The notes under the pieces: generated by a model
What the model was told of the DNA's origin: nothing
Seen by the model: only the letters and a program-made list of their open reading frames with translations
The model's database searches: none
Made by a program: the position numbers and the translations under genes
In this document: in pieces, positions 55,608-64,000 of the stretch
Layout: each line of letters begins with the position of its first letter
Numbering within the stretch: the first letter of the stretch is position 1
Assembly (NCBI RefSeq): GCF_041052385.1
Contig: NZ_CP163439.1
Coordinates: 2,159,001 to 2,223,000 of the forward strand
Reading direction: 5' to 3'
DNA: 64,000 nt
From: Streptomyces sp. R28
GTDB lineage: Bacteria; Actinomycetota; Actinomycetes; Streptomycetales; Streptomycetaceae

Positions 55608-56372
55608 ATGGCACGGAACATCCAGTCGCTCGAGCGGGCGGCCGCGATGCTGCGGCTCCTCGCAGGTGGCGAGCGGCGGCTCGGCCTGTCGGACATCGCC
55701 TCCTCCCTGGGCCTCGCCAAGGGCACCGCCCACGGGATTCTGCGCACCCTCCAGCAGGAGGGCTTCGTCGAGCAGGACGACGCCTCCGGGCGCTACCAGC
55801 TGGGCGCCGAGCTGCTGCGCCTGGGCACCACCTATCTGGACGTGCACGAGCTGCGGGCACGCGCCCTGGTGTGGACGGACGACCTGGCCCGCTCCAGCGG
55901 GGAGAGCGTCTACCTGGGCGTGCTGCACCAGCAGGGCGTGCTGATCGTCCACCACGTCTTCCGGCCCGACGACAGCAGGCAAGTGCTGGAGATCGGGGCC
56001 ATGCAGCCCCTGCACTCCACGGCCCTGGGCAAGGTCCTGTCGGCGTACGACCCGGTCGCGCACAGCGAGGTGATCGAGGCCGACCGCAAGGCCTTCACGG
56101 ACCGGACCGTGTGCGAGCTGGACGGCTTCGAGCACATCCTCGACATGACACGCGCGCGTGGATACGCGGCCGATGTCGAGGAGACCTGGGAGGGCGTCGC
56201 GTCCGTCGCCGCCGCCATCCACGACCGGCGCCGCATGCCGGTCGGCTCGGTCGGCATCACGGGCGCCGTGGAGCGGCTGTGCCGGGACGGCGAGCTGCGT
56301 CCCGAGCTGATCGCGGCGGTACGGGACTGCGCCCGCGCGGTGTCGCGGGATCTGGGCGCCGGGCGGTTCTGA
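55608..56372 (+). CDS. gylR: Glycerol operon regulator GylR (IclR family)
   Basis: 254 residues from the ATG at 55608 (GGAGG upstream). N-terminal winged helix 'SLERAAAMLRLLAGGERRLGLSDIASSLGLAKGTAHGILRTLQQEGF', then the IclR effector domain ('ALGKVLSAYDP', 'RARGYAADVEETWEGVASVAAAI'). In Streptomyces GylR controls the glycerol genes and itself, with glycerol or glycerol-3-phosphate as inducer. It lies just upstream of glpF-glpK-glpD, in the same orientation. Confidence 0.93.
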   Translation: MARNIQSLERAAAMLRLLAGGERRLGLSDIASSLGLAKGTAHGILRTLQQEGFVEQDDASGRYQLGAELLRLGTTYLDVHELRARALVWTDDLARSSGESVYLGVLHQQGVLIVHHVFRPDDSRQVLEIGAMQPLHSTALGKVLSAYDPVAHSEVIEADRKAFTDRTVCELDGFEHILDMTRARGYAADVEETWEGVASVAAAIHDRRRMPVGSVGITGAVERLCRDGELRPELIAAVRDCARAVSRDLGAGRF

Positions 56373-56750
56373 GCACCGCACGGAACAGGAATCAACAAAC
56401 GGGACGTCATGGGGCGTTCCGTTCTTCGGCATAGCCGGACACCATCGAACAAATCACCCGGACGGCACGCACCGTGTCCTCCACGTGGCAGTACGCGTCC
56501 GACCCGACAGTGTCGATAAATCAACACAACCGATAACGATCGAGCATTCGATAACAGGACCCTTGACGCACGGCTGACGCCGGAGCAAGACTCCCGTCCA
56601 TCGGTCGGCATTGTCGAACACCTACCGGCAATACGCGCTAGAGTGTGACAACGCCAAGGGCCGGCATCGCCCTCACCCCCGAGGGCAACGCGAACCACCG
56701 GTGGGACCCGGGGTTCGGCTTCCCCTGGACGAAGGACAAAGGAGTCGCGG
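56373..56750 (+). promoter_or_regulatory. glpFp: Regulatory region of the glycerol operon
   Basis: 378 bases without a gene. It contains three CGATAA direct repeats starting at 56514, 56531 and 56549. A TTGACG hexamer at 56563 could be a -35 box. A GylR-box-like sequence, GGTCGGCATTGTCGAACA, occupies 56603-56620 and resembles the site before gylR. The ribosome binding site AAAGGAG precedes the GTG of glpF. Exact promoter positions are inferred. Confidence 0.55.
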
Positions 56751-57545
56751 GTGTCCAGCTCCGACATCTTCATCGGCGAGACCATCGGTACCGCCATACT
56801 CATCCTGCTCGGCGGCGGCGTCTGCGCCGCTGTCACGCTGAAGGCCTCCAAGGCCCGTAACGCCGGCTGGCTCGCCATCACCTTCGGGTGGGGCTTCGCA
56901 GTACTCACGGCGGTCTACACCTCGGCGCCGCTGTCCGGCGCCCACCTGAACCCGGCCGTGACCGTCGCACTCGCGATCAAGGACAACGACTGGAGCAACG
57001 TTCCGACGTACTTCGCCGGACAGCTGCTCGGCGCCATGATCGGTGCGGCCCTGGTCTGGGTCGCCTACTACGGCCAGTTCCACGCCCACCTCACCGACAA
57101 GGAGATCGTCGGCGGTCCGGGCGCGCAGGCCACCACGGCCAAGGCCGTCGAGGCACAGGAGAAGGGCGCCGGCCCGGTCCTGGGCATCTTCTCCACCGGT
57201 CCCGAGATCCGGAACGCGGTGCAGAACCTCCTCACGGAGATCATCGGCACCGTCGTGCTGGTGCTCGCGGTCCTGACCCAGGGCCTGAACGACAGCGGCA
57301 AGGGCCTGGGCACCCTGGGCGCCCTGATCACCGCGCTCGTGGTCGTCTCCATCGGCCTGTCGCTCGGCGGCCCGACCGGTTACGCGATCAACCCGGCCCG
57401 TGACCTCGGTCCGCGCATTGTCCACGCCCTTCTCCCCCTGCCCAACAAGGGCGGTTCCGACTGGGGCTACGCCTGGATCCCGGTGGTCGGCCCGCTCATC
57501 GGCGGCGCCATCGCGGCAGGCATCTACAACGTCGCCTTCGCTTAG
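56751..57545 (+). CDS. glpF: Glycerol uptake facilitator (aquaglyceroporin)
   Basis: 264 residues from a GTG. An MIP-family channel with six membrane spans and both pore motifs: '[13 protein letters not shown]' and '[13 protein letters not shown]'. The Asp after the second NPAR marks a glycerol-conducting channel rather than a pure water channel. A longer periplasmic/cytoplasmic loop ('[18 protein letters not shown]') is typical of actinobacterial forms. First gene of the operon. Confidence 0.94.
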   Translation: MSSSDIFIGETIGTAILILLGGGVCAAVTLKASKARNAGWLAITFGWGFAVLTAVYTSAPLSGAHLNPAVTVALAIKDNDWSNVPTYFAGQLLGAMIGAALVWVAYYGQFHAHLTDKEIVGGPGAQATTAKAVEAQEKGAGPVLGIFSTGPEIRNAVQNLLTEIIGTVVLVLAVLTQGLNDSGKGLGTLGALITALVVVSIGLSLGGPTGYAINPARDLGPRIVHALLPLPNKGGSDWGYAWIPVVGPLIGGAIAAGIYNVAFA

Positions 57546-57642
57546 GAGCACCGAGCTTCACCCGTTCGGGTGAGGAGCACCGAAACTCTCAGCGCGCGCC
57601 GTACGTAAAGCCCCATAACCACGGAACTTCCAGGAGCTAACA

Positions 57643-59184
57643 GTGACCGACGCCCACACCGCCGGCCCCTTCATCGCCGCCATCGACCAGGGCACCACCT
57701 CGTCCCGCTGCATCGTCTTCGACCGCGACGGCCGTATCGTCTCCGTCGACCAGAAGGAGCACGAGCAGATCTTCCCGAAGCCGGGCTGGGTCGAGCACAA
57801 CGCCAACGAGATCTGGACCAACGTCCAGGAGGTCGTCGCCGGAGCCGTCCAGAAGGCCGGCATCACCCGCGACGACATCAAGGCCATCGGCATCACCAAC
57901 CAGCGCGAGACCACCGTGCTGTGGGACAAGAACACCGGTGAGCCCGTCCACAACGCCATCGTCTGGCAGGACACCCGCACCGACGCGCTCTGCAAGGAGC
58001 TCGGCCGCAATGTCGGCCAGGACCGCTTCCGCCGTGAGACCGGCCTTCCCCTCGCCTCCTACTTCGCCGGTCCCAAGGCCCGCTGGCTGCTGGACAACGT
58101 CGAGGGCCTCAAGGAGCGCGCCGAGGCCGGCGACATCCTCTTCGGCACCATGGACACCTGGGTCATCTGGAACCTGACCGGCGGTGTCAACGGCGGCAAG
58201 CACGTCACCGACGTCACCAACGCGTCCCGCACCATGCTGATGAACCTCCACACCATGGAGTGGGACGACAAGATCGCCGAGTCGATCGGCGTGCCCCTGC
58301 AGATCCTGCCCGAGATCCGCTCCTCCGCGGAGGTCTACGGCGAGATCACCGGCGGCAAGCTGGGCGACCTGCTCGGCGGCATCCCGGTCGCCTCCGCGCT
58401 CGGCGACCAGCAGGCGGCCCTGTTCGGCCAGACCTGTTTCGCCGAGGGCGAGGTCAAGTCGACGTACGGCACCGGCACCTTCATGGTGATGAACACCGGT
58501 GAGAAGATCATCAACTCGTACGCGGGTCTGCTGACCACGGTCGGCTACAAGATCGGCGAACAGCCGACGGTCTACGCCCTGGAGGGCTCGATCGCCGTCA
58601 CCGGCTCCCTGGTGCAGTGGATGCGCGACCAGATGGGCCTGATCTCCACCGCCGCCGAGATCGAGACGCTCGCGCTCTCGGTCGAGGACAACGGCGGCGC
58701 CTACTTCGTGCCGGCCTTCTCCGGCCTGTTCGCCCCGCACTGGCGCTCCGACGCCCGCGGTGTGATCGCCGGCCTGACCCGGTACGTCACCAAGGCGCAC
58801 CTCGCGCGCGCCGTTCTGGAGGCCACCGCCTGGCAGACGCGGGAGATCGCCGACGCCATGGTCAAGGACTCCGGCGACGAGCTGGTGGCGCTCAAGGTCG
58901 ACGGCGGCATGACCGCCAACAACCTGCTGATGCAGACGCTCTCCGACGTCCTGGACGCGCCGGTGGTGCGCCCGATGGTCGCCGAGACCACCTGCCTCGG
59001 TGCCGCCTACGCCGCCGGTCTCGCCGTCGGCTTCTGGAACAACACCGACGACCTGCGCGCCAACTGGCGCCGGGCCGCCGAGTGGACCCCCCGCATGGAC
59101 GCGGAGACCCGCGACCGTGAGTACAAGAACTGGCTCAAGGCCGTCGAGCGGACCATGGGCTGGCTCGAGGACGACGAGAGCTGA
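57643..59184 (+). CDS. glpK: Glycerol kinase
   Basis: 513 residues of the FGGY family: '[31 protein letters not shown]', '[30 protein letters not shown]', '[14 protein letters not shown]' and '[16 protein letters not shown]'. It phosphorylates glycerol to sn-glycerol-3-phosphate and traps it in the cell. It begins 97 bases after glpF; a small TCACCC/GGGTGA hairpin in the gap may tune expression. Confidence 0.96.
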   Translation: MTDAHTAGPFIAAIDQGTTSSRCIVFDRDGRIVSVDQKEHEQIFPKPGWVEHNANEIWTNVQEVVAGAVQKAGITRDDIKAIGITNQRETTVLWDKNTGEPVHNAIVWQDTRTDALCKELGRNVGQDRFRRETGLPLASYFAGPKARWLLDNVEGLKERAEAGDILFGTMDTWVIWNLTGGVNGGKHVTDVTNASRTMLMNLHTMEWDDKIAESIGVPLQILPEIRSSAEVYGEITGGKLGDLLGGIPVASALGDQQAALFGQTCFAEGEVKSTYGTGTFMVMNTGEKIINSYAGLLTTVGYKIGEQPTVYALEGSIAVTGSLVQWMRDQMGLISTAAEIETLALSVEDNGGAYFVPAFSGLFAPHWRSDARGVIAGLTRYVTKAHLARAVLEATAWQTREIADAMVKDSGDELVALKVDGGMTANNLLMQTLSDVLDAPVVRPMVAETTCLGAAYAAGLAVGFWNNTDDLRANWRRAAEWTPRMDAETRDREYKNWLKAVERTMGWLEDDES

Positions 59185-59237
59185 CGAGAGCCGACACAGG
59201 CTCTCACACGAGCTCTGACGAGGAGTAAGAACCCGAA

Positions 59238-60854
59238 ATGACCAGTCAGTCCACCCTGCAGTCCGTGCCTGCCCTCGGTACGCGCCCGGCCTCCGGCTCC
59301 AACCCGAGCCGCGCCGAGACCCGGGAGCAACTCGCCAAGGCGTCGTACGACCTTCTCGTGATCGGCGGCGGCATCCTGGGCATCTCCACTGCCTGGCACG
59401 CCGCGCAGTCCGGCCTGCGGGTGGCTCTGGTCGACGCCGGCGACTTCGCCGGCGCCACCTCGTCCGCCTCCTCCAAGCTGCTCCACGGCGGTCTGCGCTA
59501 CCTGCAGACCGGCGCGGTGAAGCTGGTGGCGGAGAACCACTTCGAGCGCCGTGCGGTCTCCCGCCAGGTGGCACCGCACCTGGCGAACCCGCTCACGTTC
59601 TACCTCCCCGTGTACAAGGGCGGGCCGCACGGCGCTGCGAAGCTCGGGGCGGGCGTCTTCGCCTACTCCGCGCTCTCCGCGTTCGGTGACGGAGTGGGCC
59701 ACCTGCTCTCCCCGGCCAAGGCCGCGCAGGACGTGCCCGAGCTGCGCACCGACAACCTCAAGGCCGTGGCCGTGTACGGCGACGACCAGATGAACGACGC
59801 GCGCATGGCGCTGATGACGGTCCGCGGGGCCGTCGAGGCGGGTGCCGTGGTGCTGAACCACGCCGAGGTCACCGGCCTGCGGTTCACCAAGGGCCGGGTG
59901 ACGGGCGCGGAGCTGCGCGACCGCCTCTCCGGCGACGAGTTCGGTGTGAGCGCCCGCCTGGTGCTCAACGCGACCGGCCCCTGGGTGGACCACCTGCGCA
60001 AGATGGAGGACCCGAATGCCGCGCCGTCGATCCGCCTGTCGAAGGGCGCGCATCTGGTCCTGAAGCGGACGTCGCCGTGGAAGGCGGCGCTCGCGACCCC
60101 GATCGACAAGTACCGCATCACCTTCGCCCTGCCCTGGGAGGACATGCTCCTGCTGGGCACCACGGACGAGGAGTTCGAGGGCGACCCGGCCGACGTCGCG
60201 GTCAACGACAAGGACATAGCCCAGATCCTGGACGAGGCCGCGTTCTCCATCCGGGACCAGCAGCTGGACCGCGACCTCATCACGTACGCCTTCGCGGGGC
60301 TGCGCGTGCTGCCGGGCGGCCCCGGTGACACGGCGAAGGCCAAGCGCGAGACGGTCGTGACCGAGGGCAAGGGCGGCATGCTGTCCGTCGCGGGCGGCAA
60401 GTGGACCACCTTCCGGCACATCGGCCGTACGGTCATGCAGAAGCTTCAGGCGCTGCCGGGCCACCCGCTGGGCGACGACTTCGAGCCGATCTCCGCGCTG
60501 CCGAAGAAGCTGCCGCTGCCGGGTATCGCCAACCCCCGCGCGGTCGCCCACCGTCTGCTGACCGACCGCCCGGCGCCCGGCCCGCGCATGGCCGCCGACA
60601 CCGCCAAGCACCTGGCCACGCACTACGGCTCGCTGGCCTTCGACATCGCCCGCATCGCGAACGAGAACCCGGAGCTGAGCGAGCGCGTCCACCCGGATGC
60701 CCCGGAGATCTGGGCCCAGGTCGTCTACGCCCGCGACAACGAGTGGGCCGAGACGCAGGACGACGTCCTGCGCCGCCGTACGACGCTGACGATCCGGGGC
60801 CTGGCCACGGACGACGTCCGCGCGAAGGTCCAGGACCTGCTCGACAAGAAGTGA
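59238..60854 (+). CDS. glpD: Glycerol-3-phosphate dehydrogenase (FAD, quinone-linked)
   Basis: 538 residues. FAD-binding GxGxxG-type motif 'LLVIGGGILGISTAWHAAQSGLRVALVDAGDFAGATSSASSKLLHGGLRYLQ', substrate-domain 'LVLNATGPWVDHLRKM', and C-terminal DAO domain with 'GLRVLPGG' and 'SVAGGKWTTFRHIGRTVM'. It oxidises glycerol-3-phosphate to dihydroxyacetone phosphate, passing electrons to menaquinone at the membrane. Last gene of the operon; the palindrome just after it probably ends transcription. Confidence 0.95.
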   Translation: MTSQSTLQSVPALGTRPASGSNPSRAETREQLAKASYDLLVIGGGILGISTAWHAAQSGLRVALVDAGDFAGATSSASSKLLHGGLRYLQTGAVKLVAENHFERRAVSRQVAPHLANPLTFYLPVYKGGPHGAAKLGAGVFAYSALSAFGDGVGHLLSPAKAAQDVPELRTDNLKAVAVYGDDQMNDARMALMTVRGAVEAGAVVLNHAEVTGLRFTKGRVTGAELRDRLSGDEFGVSARLVLNATGPWVDHLRKMEDPNAAPSIRLSKGAHLVLKRTSPWKAALATPIDKYRITFALPWEDMLLLGTTDEEFEGDPADVAVNDKDIAQILDEAAFSIRDQQLDRDLITYAFAGLRVLPGGPGDTAKAKRETVVTEGKGGMLSVAGGKWTTFRHIGRTVMQKLQALPGHPLGDDFEPISALPKKLPLPGIANPRAVAHRLLTDRPAPGPRMAADTAKHLATHYGSLAFDIARIANENPELSERVHPDAPEIWAQVVYARDNEWAETQDDVLRRRTTLTIRGLATDDVRAKVQDLLDKK

Positions 60855-60868
60855 GCCTCGCAGGCGCC

Positions 60869-60948
60869 AGGGCCTGGCTGTCAAATTCCCGTCGTCCGCC
60901 CGGAGGGCGGGCCCCGCGGGGCAGGCGGGAATTTGTCAGCCAGGCCCT
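60869..60948. repeat. Long palindromic element downstream of glpD
   Basis: Arms of 23 bases at 60869-60891 and 60926-60948 (AGGGCCTGGCTG-TC-AAATT type) match at 22 of 23 positions. The 34-base middle contains a second GC-rich hairpin (GCCCGGAGGGCGGGC and GCCCCGCGGGGC). It can act as the terminator of the glycerol operon, but its size and nested symmetry also look like a small mobile palindrome (REP/MITE-like). Confidence 0.6.
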
Positions 60949-61056
60949 AGGGGAGGGTTTCGCCGGATGAGCCTCCCCCGGCGCCGGGTCCGGCCACTGC
61001 CCTGACCGGGCCGGACCGCACGAGGGCGGCCCCCTCCGCACCGGGGCCGGCCACGG

Positions 61057-61091
61057 AAGGGGCGGCTCCATGCCGACGGAGCCGCCCCTTT
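61057..61091. terminator. Bidirectional hairpin terminator between glpD and mtnK
   Basis: Stem AAGGGGCGGCTCC / GGAGCCGCCCCTT with an 8-base loop and short T-run. It lies between convergent transcription units. Confidence 0.75.
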
Positions 61092-61134
61092 CGCATGCCC
61101 CGCTGTCCGTGCCCGGCACACACCTGACGTGCGC

Positions 61135-62307
61135 TCAGGTCAGCGACTCCACGGCCGCCCGTACGGCGTCGACGTCCGGCAGTTCCGCGCGGCGCACGAT
61201 CAGTTCACGCCCCAGCAGCAGGGCCCGCCGGGACGCGGGTACCGGGTCCGGCAGGGTCGTCAGGTCCGTCAGATGGGCGAAACCGATGATGCGGCGGACG
61301 ATTTCCGTGCCGGCGTAGCCGAGGGACTCGGTCCACACCCGGCGCAGGAAGCGGTCGAGGTAGGCGTCGTCGAAGAAGGTGTCGATGCGCGTCGCCCACA
61401 GCCGGCGGAACTCCGCTTCGAAGGCATCCCAGGAGAGGCGGAGTTGACCGCCGTGGTCGGACAGCGTGCCGAGCGCCCGCGCCCGCTCCTGTGCCACCAG
61501 GACGTTCGCCCAGTACAGGCCCAGGTCGTATCCGACGGGGCCCACGAAGGAGAACTCGGGGTCGAAGACCCGTACCACGTGCGTGCCTTCGCGCTCGCCG
61601 ACCATGACGCTGCCCGTGTGCAGGTCACCGTGGAGGAGGGCCTGGGCGCTGGTCATGAAGGTGTGGCGGAGGTCGGCGACCTCGGTGCGCAGCCTGCCGT
61701 CGGCGCGGAACGCCGCCGCCAGGTCGTCCAGCCCCTCGTGCCAGTGGTTGTGCTCGTGCTCGATGTACGGCTCGGAGAGGACCACGTCCTCGGTGATCTC
61801 GCACAGCTCCGGGCTCACCGAGGTCGCGATCAGGGCCTTGCGTTCGGCGGACGGCATGCCGAAGTCGCTGGTCGCGAAGGAGAGCTGGGCCACGAACTCG
61901 CCGATGCGGGCGGAGGTGTGCGGGCCGTACGGCTCGCCCACGTTCAGGCGGGTGCGCAGGACCTCCAGGTCCGACATGTCCTCCATGACGAGGGCGTAGT
62001 TCTCGGGGTCGTAGCCGTGGATCGCCGGGATCTTGTCGGGGGCGACCTTCGCCACCTGGTCGTACGCACGGGCCTCGGCGTCGGCGCGGTCGGGGTTCAT
62101 CGGCCAGGAGGGACCGGCGACCCGCACCCAGGGCAGGGCCTGCTTGACGGCGAGGCTGCGGGTGCCGTCGCCGGAGGAGGCGAGGAAGACGCGGTTCATG
62201 TTGCCGTCCGACACCTCGCGCACACGGATGTCGGTCCCCTCAGTCCAGTGGCCGCGCTCGCGCAGGTAGCCGGGGATGTCGTCGGTCTCCAGGATGCGGT
62301 AGCCCAT
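61135..62307 (-). CDS. mtnK: S-methyl-5-thioribose kinase
   Basis: 390 residues with the protein-kinase-like fold of MTR kinases: 'EVSDGNMNRVFLASSGDG' (nucleotide loop), 'SLAVKQALPWVRV' (Lys), 'LLHGDLHTGSVMV' (catalytic loop, Asp) and 'VFDPEFSFVGPVGYDLGLYWAN' (metal Asp). It phosphorylates 5-methylthioribose in methionine salvage. It is co-oriented with the ABC transporter genes upstream on the minus strand (22-base gap to the permease), which suggests that the transporter brings in methylthioribose. Confidence 0.92.
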   Translation of the reverse strand: MGYRILETDDIPGYLRERGHWTEGTDIRVREVSDGNMNRVFLASSGDGTRSLAVKQALPWVRVAGPSWPMNPDRADAEARAYDQVAKVAPDKIPAIHGYDPENYALVMEDMSDLEVLRTRLNVGEPYGPHTSARIGEFVAQLSFATSDFGMPSAERKALIATSVSPELCEITEDVVLSEPYIEHEHNHWHEGLDDLAAAFRADGRLRTEVADLRHTFMTSAQALLHGDLHTGSVMVGEREGTHVVRVFDPEFSFVGPVGYDLGLYWANVLVAQERARALGTLSDHGGQLRLSWDAFEAEFRRLWATRIDTFFDDAYLDRFLRRVWTESLGYAGTEIVRRIIGFAHLTDLTTLPDPVPASRRALLLGRELIVRRAELPDVDAVRAAVESLT

Positions 62308-62329
62308 CGCGGTAACTCCTCGAACTTCC

Positions 62330-63376
62330 TTATGCGGTACGGCGCTTGGACAGGGTGAAGCTGAAGACCAGGGCGAGGATGAGGACCGCGCCCTCGACGA
62401 CGTCCTGGGTGTAGTAAGGCAGGCCCTTGATGGTCAGGCCGGTGGTGATGATGCCGATCAGGACGGCGCCGAGGGCCGTGCCCCAGACGTTGGGGCGGCC
62501 GCGGCCCAGGACGGAGGTGCCGACGAGGGCCACCGCGACCGCCTCCAGCAGCTGCGAGGTGCCCGCCGACACGTCGCCCTGGCCGATGCGGGAGGCCAGG
62601 ATCAGGCCGCCGATCGAGGCGAGCACGCCGGACAGGACGTAGGCGAGGGACCGGTACGCGCCGACGCGGATGCCGGCCAGGCGGGAGGCCTCGGGGTTGG
62701 CGCCGATGGCGTACAGGACGCGGCCCCAGCGGGTGCGGGCGAGGAAGACCCAGGCGCCGATGGTCAGCGCGCCGAAGATCAGGACCGAGATCGGGATGCC
62801 GAGGAGCGTGCCGCGGTCGATGCGCAGGAAGCCATCGGTGAACCTGCCGGGGGCCGTGGTGCCGTCGTCCAGCGTCATGCCAGGGGTGATGGACTGGCCG
62901 TCGACCAGGATGAGCTTGCTGCCCTGGATCACGAACATCGTGCCGAGGGTGGCGAGCATGTCCGGGATCTTCAGTACGACGATCAGGAGCGCGTTGAGCA
63001 GGCCCGCGAGCGCGCCTGCCGCCAGCACCGCGACGATCGCGACCGCGCCGATCTGGTTGTGGACGACCATCGTCTGGGCGGCGACCGAGACACCCAGGCC
63101 GGCGACCGCGCCGACGGACATGTCCATTCCGCCGACGGCCATGGTGAGGGTGACCCCGAGGCCGAGGATGGCGGCGACGGAGACGTACCGGAGGGTGTCG
63201 AGGAGGGTCGCCGACTCGCGGAAGGAGCCCTCGCTCAGCGCGAAGTACAGGAACAGCGCGACCGTGACGAAGATGAAGCCGTACTTGATGACGGCGTTCT
63301 GGACGCGTACGGCCGTGGTGGTGCCGGGCGGTATCGCCGCCTTCACCGGGACCTCGGTGCTCTGCTGGGTGGTCAT
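62330..63376 (-). CDS. Ribose/AI-2-type ABC transporter permease
   Basis: 348 residues from the ATG at 63376 (GGAAG upstream); a longer frame to 63430 runs through the tandem repeats. BPD_transp_2 family: 8-10 membrane spans with 'GLGVTLTMAVGGMDMSVGAVAGL', 'GALAGLLNALLIVVLKIPDMLATLGTMFV' and 'NVWGTALGAVLIGIITTGL'. It forms the membrane channel with the ATPase encoded upstream. The substrate is probably a pentose-like compound; the mtnK neighbour points to methylthioribose. Confidence 0.9.
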   Translation of the reverse strand: MTTQQSTEVPVKAAIPPGTTTAVRVQNAVIKYGFIFVTVALFLYFALSEGSFRESATLLDTLRYVSVAAILGLGVTLTMAVGGMDMSVGAVAGLGVSVAAQTMVVHNQIGAVAIVAVLAAGALAGLLNALLIVVLKIPDMLATLGTMFVIQGSKLILVDGQSITPGMTLDDGTTAPGRFTDGFLRIDRGTLLGIPISVLIFGALTIGAWVFLARTRWGRVLYAIGANPEASRLAGIRVGAYRSLAYVLSGVLASIGGLILASRIGQGDVSAGTSQLLEAVAVALVGTSVLGRGRPNVWGTALGAVLIGIITTGLTIKGLPYYTQDVVEGAVLILALVFSFTLSKRRTA

Positions 63377-63394
63377 GGGGTGCTGCTTCCTTCG

Positions 63395-63457
63395 GGCGTA
63401 CGAGGCGTACGAGGCTTGCGCGGCGTACAAGGCTTGCGCGGCATGCGAGGCGTACGA
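63395..63457. repeat. Seven tandem 9-base units between ATPase and permease genes
   Basis: Units start GGC at 63395, 63404, 63413, 63422, 63431, 63440 and 63449 (GGCGTACGA, GGCTTGCGC and close variants). They fill the 94-base gap between the ATPase stop and the permease start. Not part of a convincing coding frame. Confidence 0.8.
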
Positions 63458-63470
63458 CGGGCGGGCGGCA

Positions 63471-64000
63471 TCAGACGCACGCCGAGATCGTCTGGATCAC
63501 GCGGTCGCGTTCCGCGTCCTCGCCGTACGCGTCGAGGTGGACCTCGCCGGCGGCCAGCACGACGACCCGGTCGGCGACCTCCAGCACCTCGTCGACGTCG
63601 GCGGACAGGACGAGCACGGCGGCCCCCTCGGCGGCCAGCGCCCTGGCGCGGCGGCCGATGTCACGGCGGGCACCGATGTCCACGCCCCGGAAGGGTTCGT
63701 CCAGGATGAGGACGCGTGGGCTGCGGGCGAGCCAGCGGCCGACGACGACCTTCTGCTGGTTGCCGCCGGACAGTTCCTCGACGGTGCTGTGCTCGTCGCG
63801 GGCGACCACGCCGAGGGCCTCGATGGTGTCGCGGCCGAGGGCGTCCTCCTTCGAGCGCTGGACGAGGCCGGCCCGGGAGAGCGACTTCAAGAACGGCAGC
63901 GAGATGTTCTGGGCCAGCGACCAGCCGGGGACGAGCGCGTCGGCGTGCCGGTCCTCGGGGACCAGGTGGACGCCGGCCCGGATGGCGTCGGAGGGGCGGC
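63471..64000 (-). CDS. Sugar ABC transporter ATPase (RbsA-like), C-terminal part
   Basis: The gene begins beyond the window; 176 codons are seen. They cover the second nucleotide-binding domain: 'HLVPEDRHADALVPGWSLAQNISLPFL', the signature 'VEELSGGNQQKVVVGRWLA', Walker B 'VLILDEPFRGVDIG' and the D-loop/H-region equivalent 'VLVLSADVDEVLEVADRVVVL'. The LSGGNQQK form is typical of duplicated carbohydrate ATPases (RbsA, LsrA). Energises the permease encoded next. Confidence 0.92.
   Translation of the reverse strand, partial: RPSDAIRAGVHLVPEDRHADALVPGWSLAQNISLPFLKSLSRAGLVQRSKEDALGRDTIEALGVVARDEHSTVEELSGGNQQKVVVGRWLARSPRVLILDEPFRGVDIGARRDIGRRARALAAEGAAVLVLSADVDEVLEVADRVVVLAAGEVHLDAYGEDAERDRVIQTISACV

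Noticed and set aside
51656..56434. Plus-strand open frame of 1592 codons across metH and gylR
   Set aside because: It is antisense to metH and in the wrong frame for gylR. Its product is a low-complexity Gly/Val/Asp/Arg-rich sequence, as expected from the complement of GC-biased codons.
57637..59574. Minus-strand frame of 645 codons opposite glpK
   Set aside because: Shadow of the well-supported glycerol kinase gene.
63395..63457. CRISPR array
   Set aside because: The units are only 9 bases and directly adjacent, without spacers.

Overview
The window is chromosomal DNA of a Streptomyces species. It is very GC-rich, often uses GTG or TTG starts, and carries Streptomyces hallmarks: a Cvn conservon, a complete Pup-proteasome system, and the gylR-glpF-glpK-glpD glycerol operon. 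From memory of the family, not from a search, the order of the core genes (rar conservon, helY, tatC/tatA, pafC/pafB, FKBPs, pafA, MFS/LacI, prcA/prcB, pup, dop, arc, trmI, metH, gyl) matches the S. coelicolor SCO1626 to SCO1661 interval.

Layout. 1-905: 3' end of an amino-acid permease. 0.9-4.9 kb: a decaying accessory patch with a transposase remnant joined to a broken acetyltransferase, an intact terpene cyclase, a P450 stub, a degenerate second cyclase and about 1.3 kb without a convincing gene. 4.9-5.8 kb: pseudouridine synthase. 5.8-10.4 kb: conservon (sensor ATPase, roadblock protein, DUF742 protein, GTPase, P450 without ExxR) with overlapping or closely spaced genes. 10.7-18.2 kb: TetR regulator divergent from a four-gene guanidine/urea carboxylase operon, with a perfect palindrome between them. 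18.3-21.9 kb: a rifamycin-associated-element-like site followed by a rifamycin-type glycosyltransferase and a HelR-type RNA polymerase motor, read as a drug-resistance operon. 22-41 kb: helY, Tat translocase and the Pup-proteasome region (pafC, pafB, two FKBP isomerases, pafA, MFS with LacI regulator, prcA, prcB, an endonuclease VII, pup, dop, arc). 41-47 kb: ferredoxin, secreted FG-GAP protein, trmI, site-2 protease, RecB-like nuclease, orphan response regulator. 47-55.3 kb: two solute-binding lipoproteins, a HAD phosphatase, metH. 55.6-60.9 kb: glycerol regulon. 61-64 kb: methylthioribose kinase and the start of a ribose-type ABC transporter.

How the genes work together. Pup is ligated by PafA and removed by Dop; ARC unfolds pupylated proteins for the PrcA/PrcB core; PafB/PafC are the DNA-damage regulator linked to this locus. 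The cgd/gca/atzF operon should convert guanidine (or urea) to ammonia and CO2. GylR controls glycerol uptake (GlpF), phosphorylation (GlpK) and oxidation (GlpD). MetH and MtnK both touch methionine and methylthio metabolism but lie in separate transcription units.

Two genes (dop and the FG-GAP protein) carry single-base frameshifts in GC-rich runs. These may be real or may be sequence errors. No tRNA, rRNA, CRISPR array or riboswitch was recognised.
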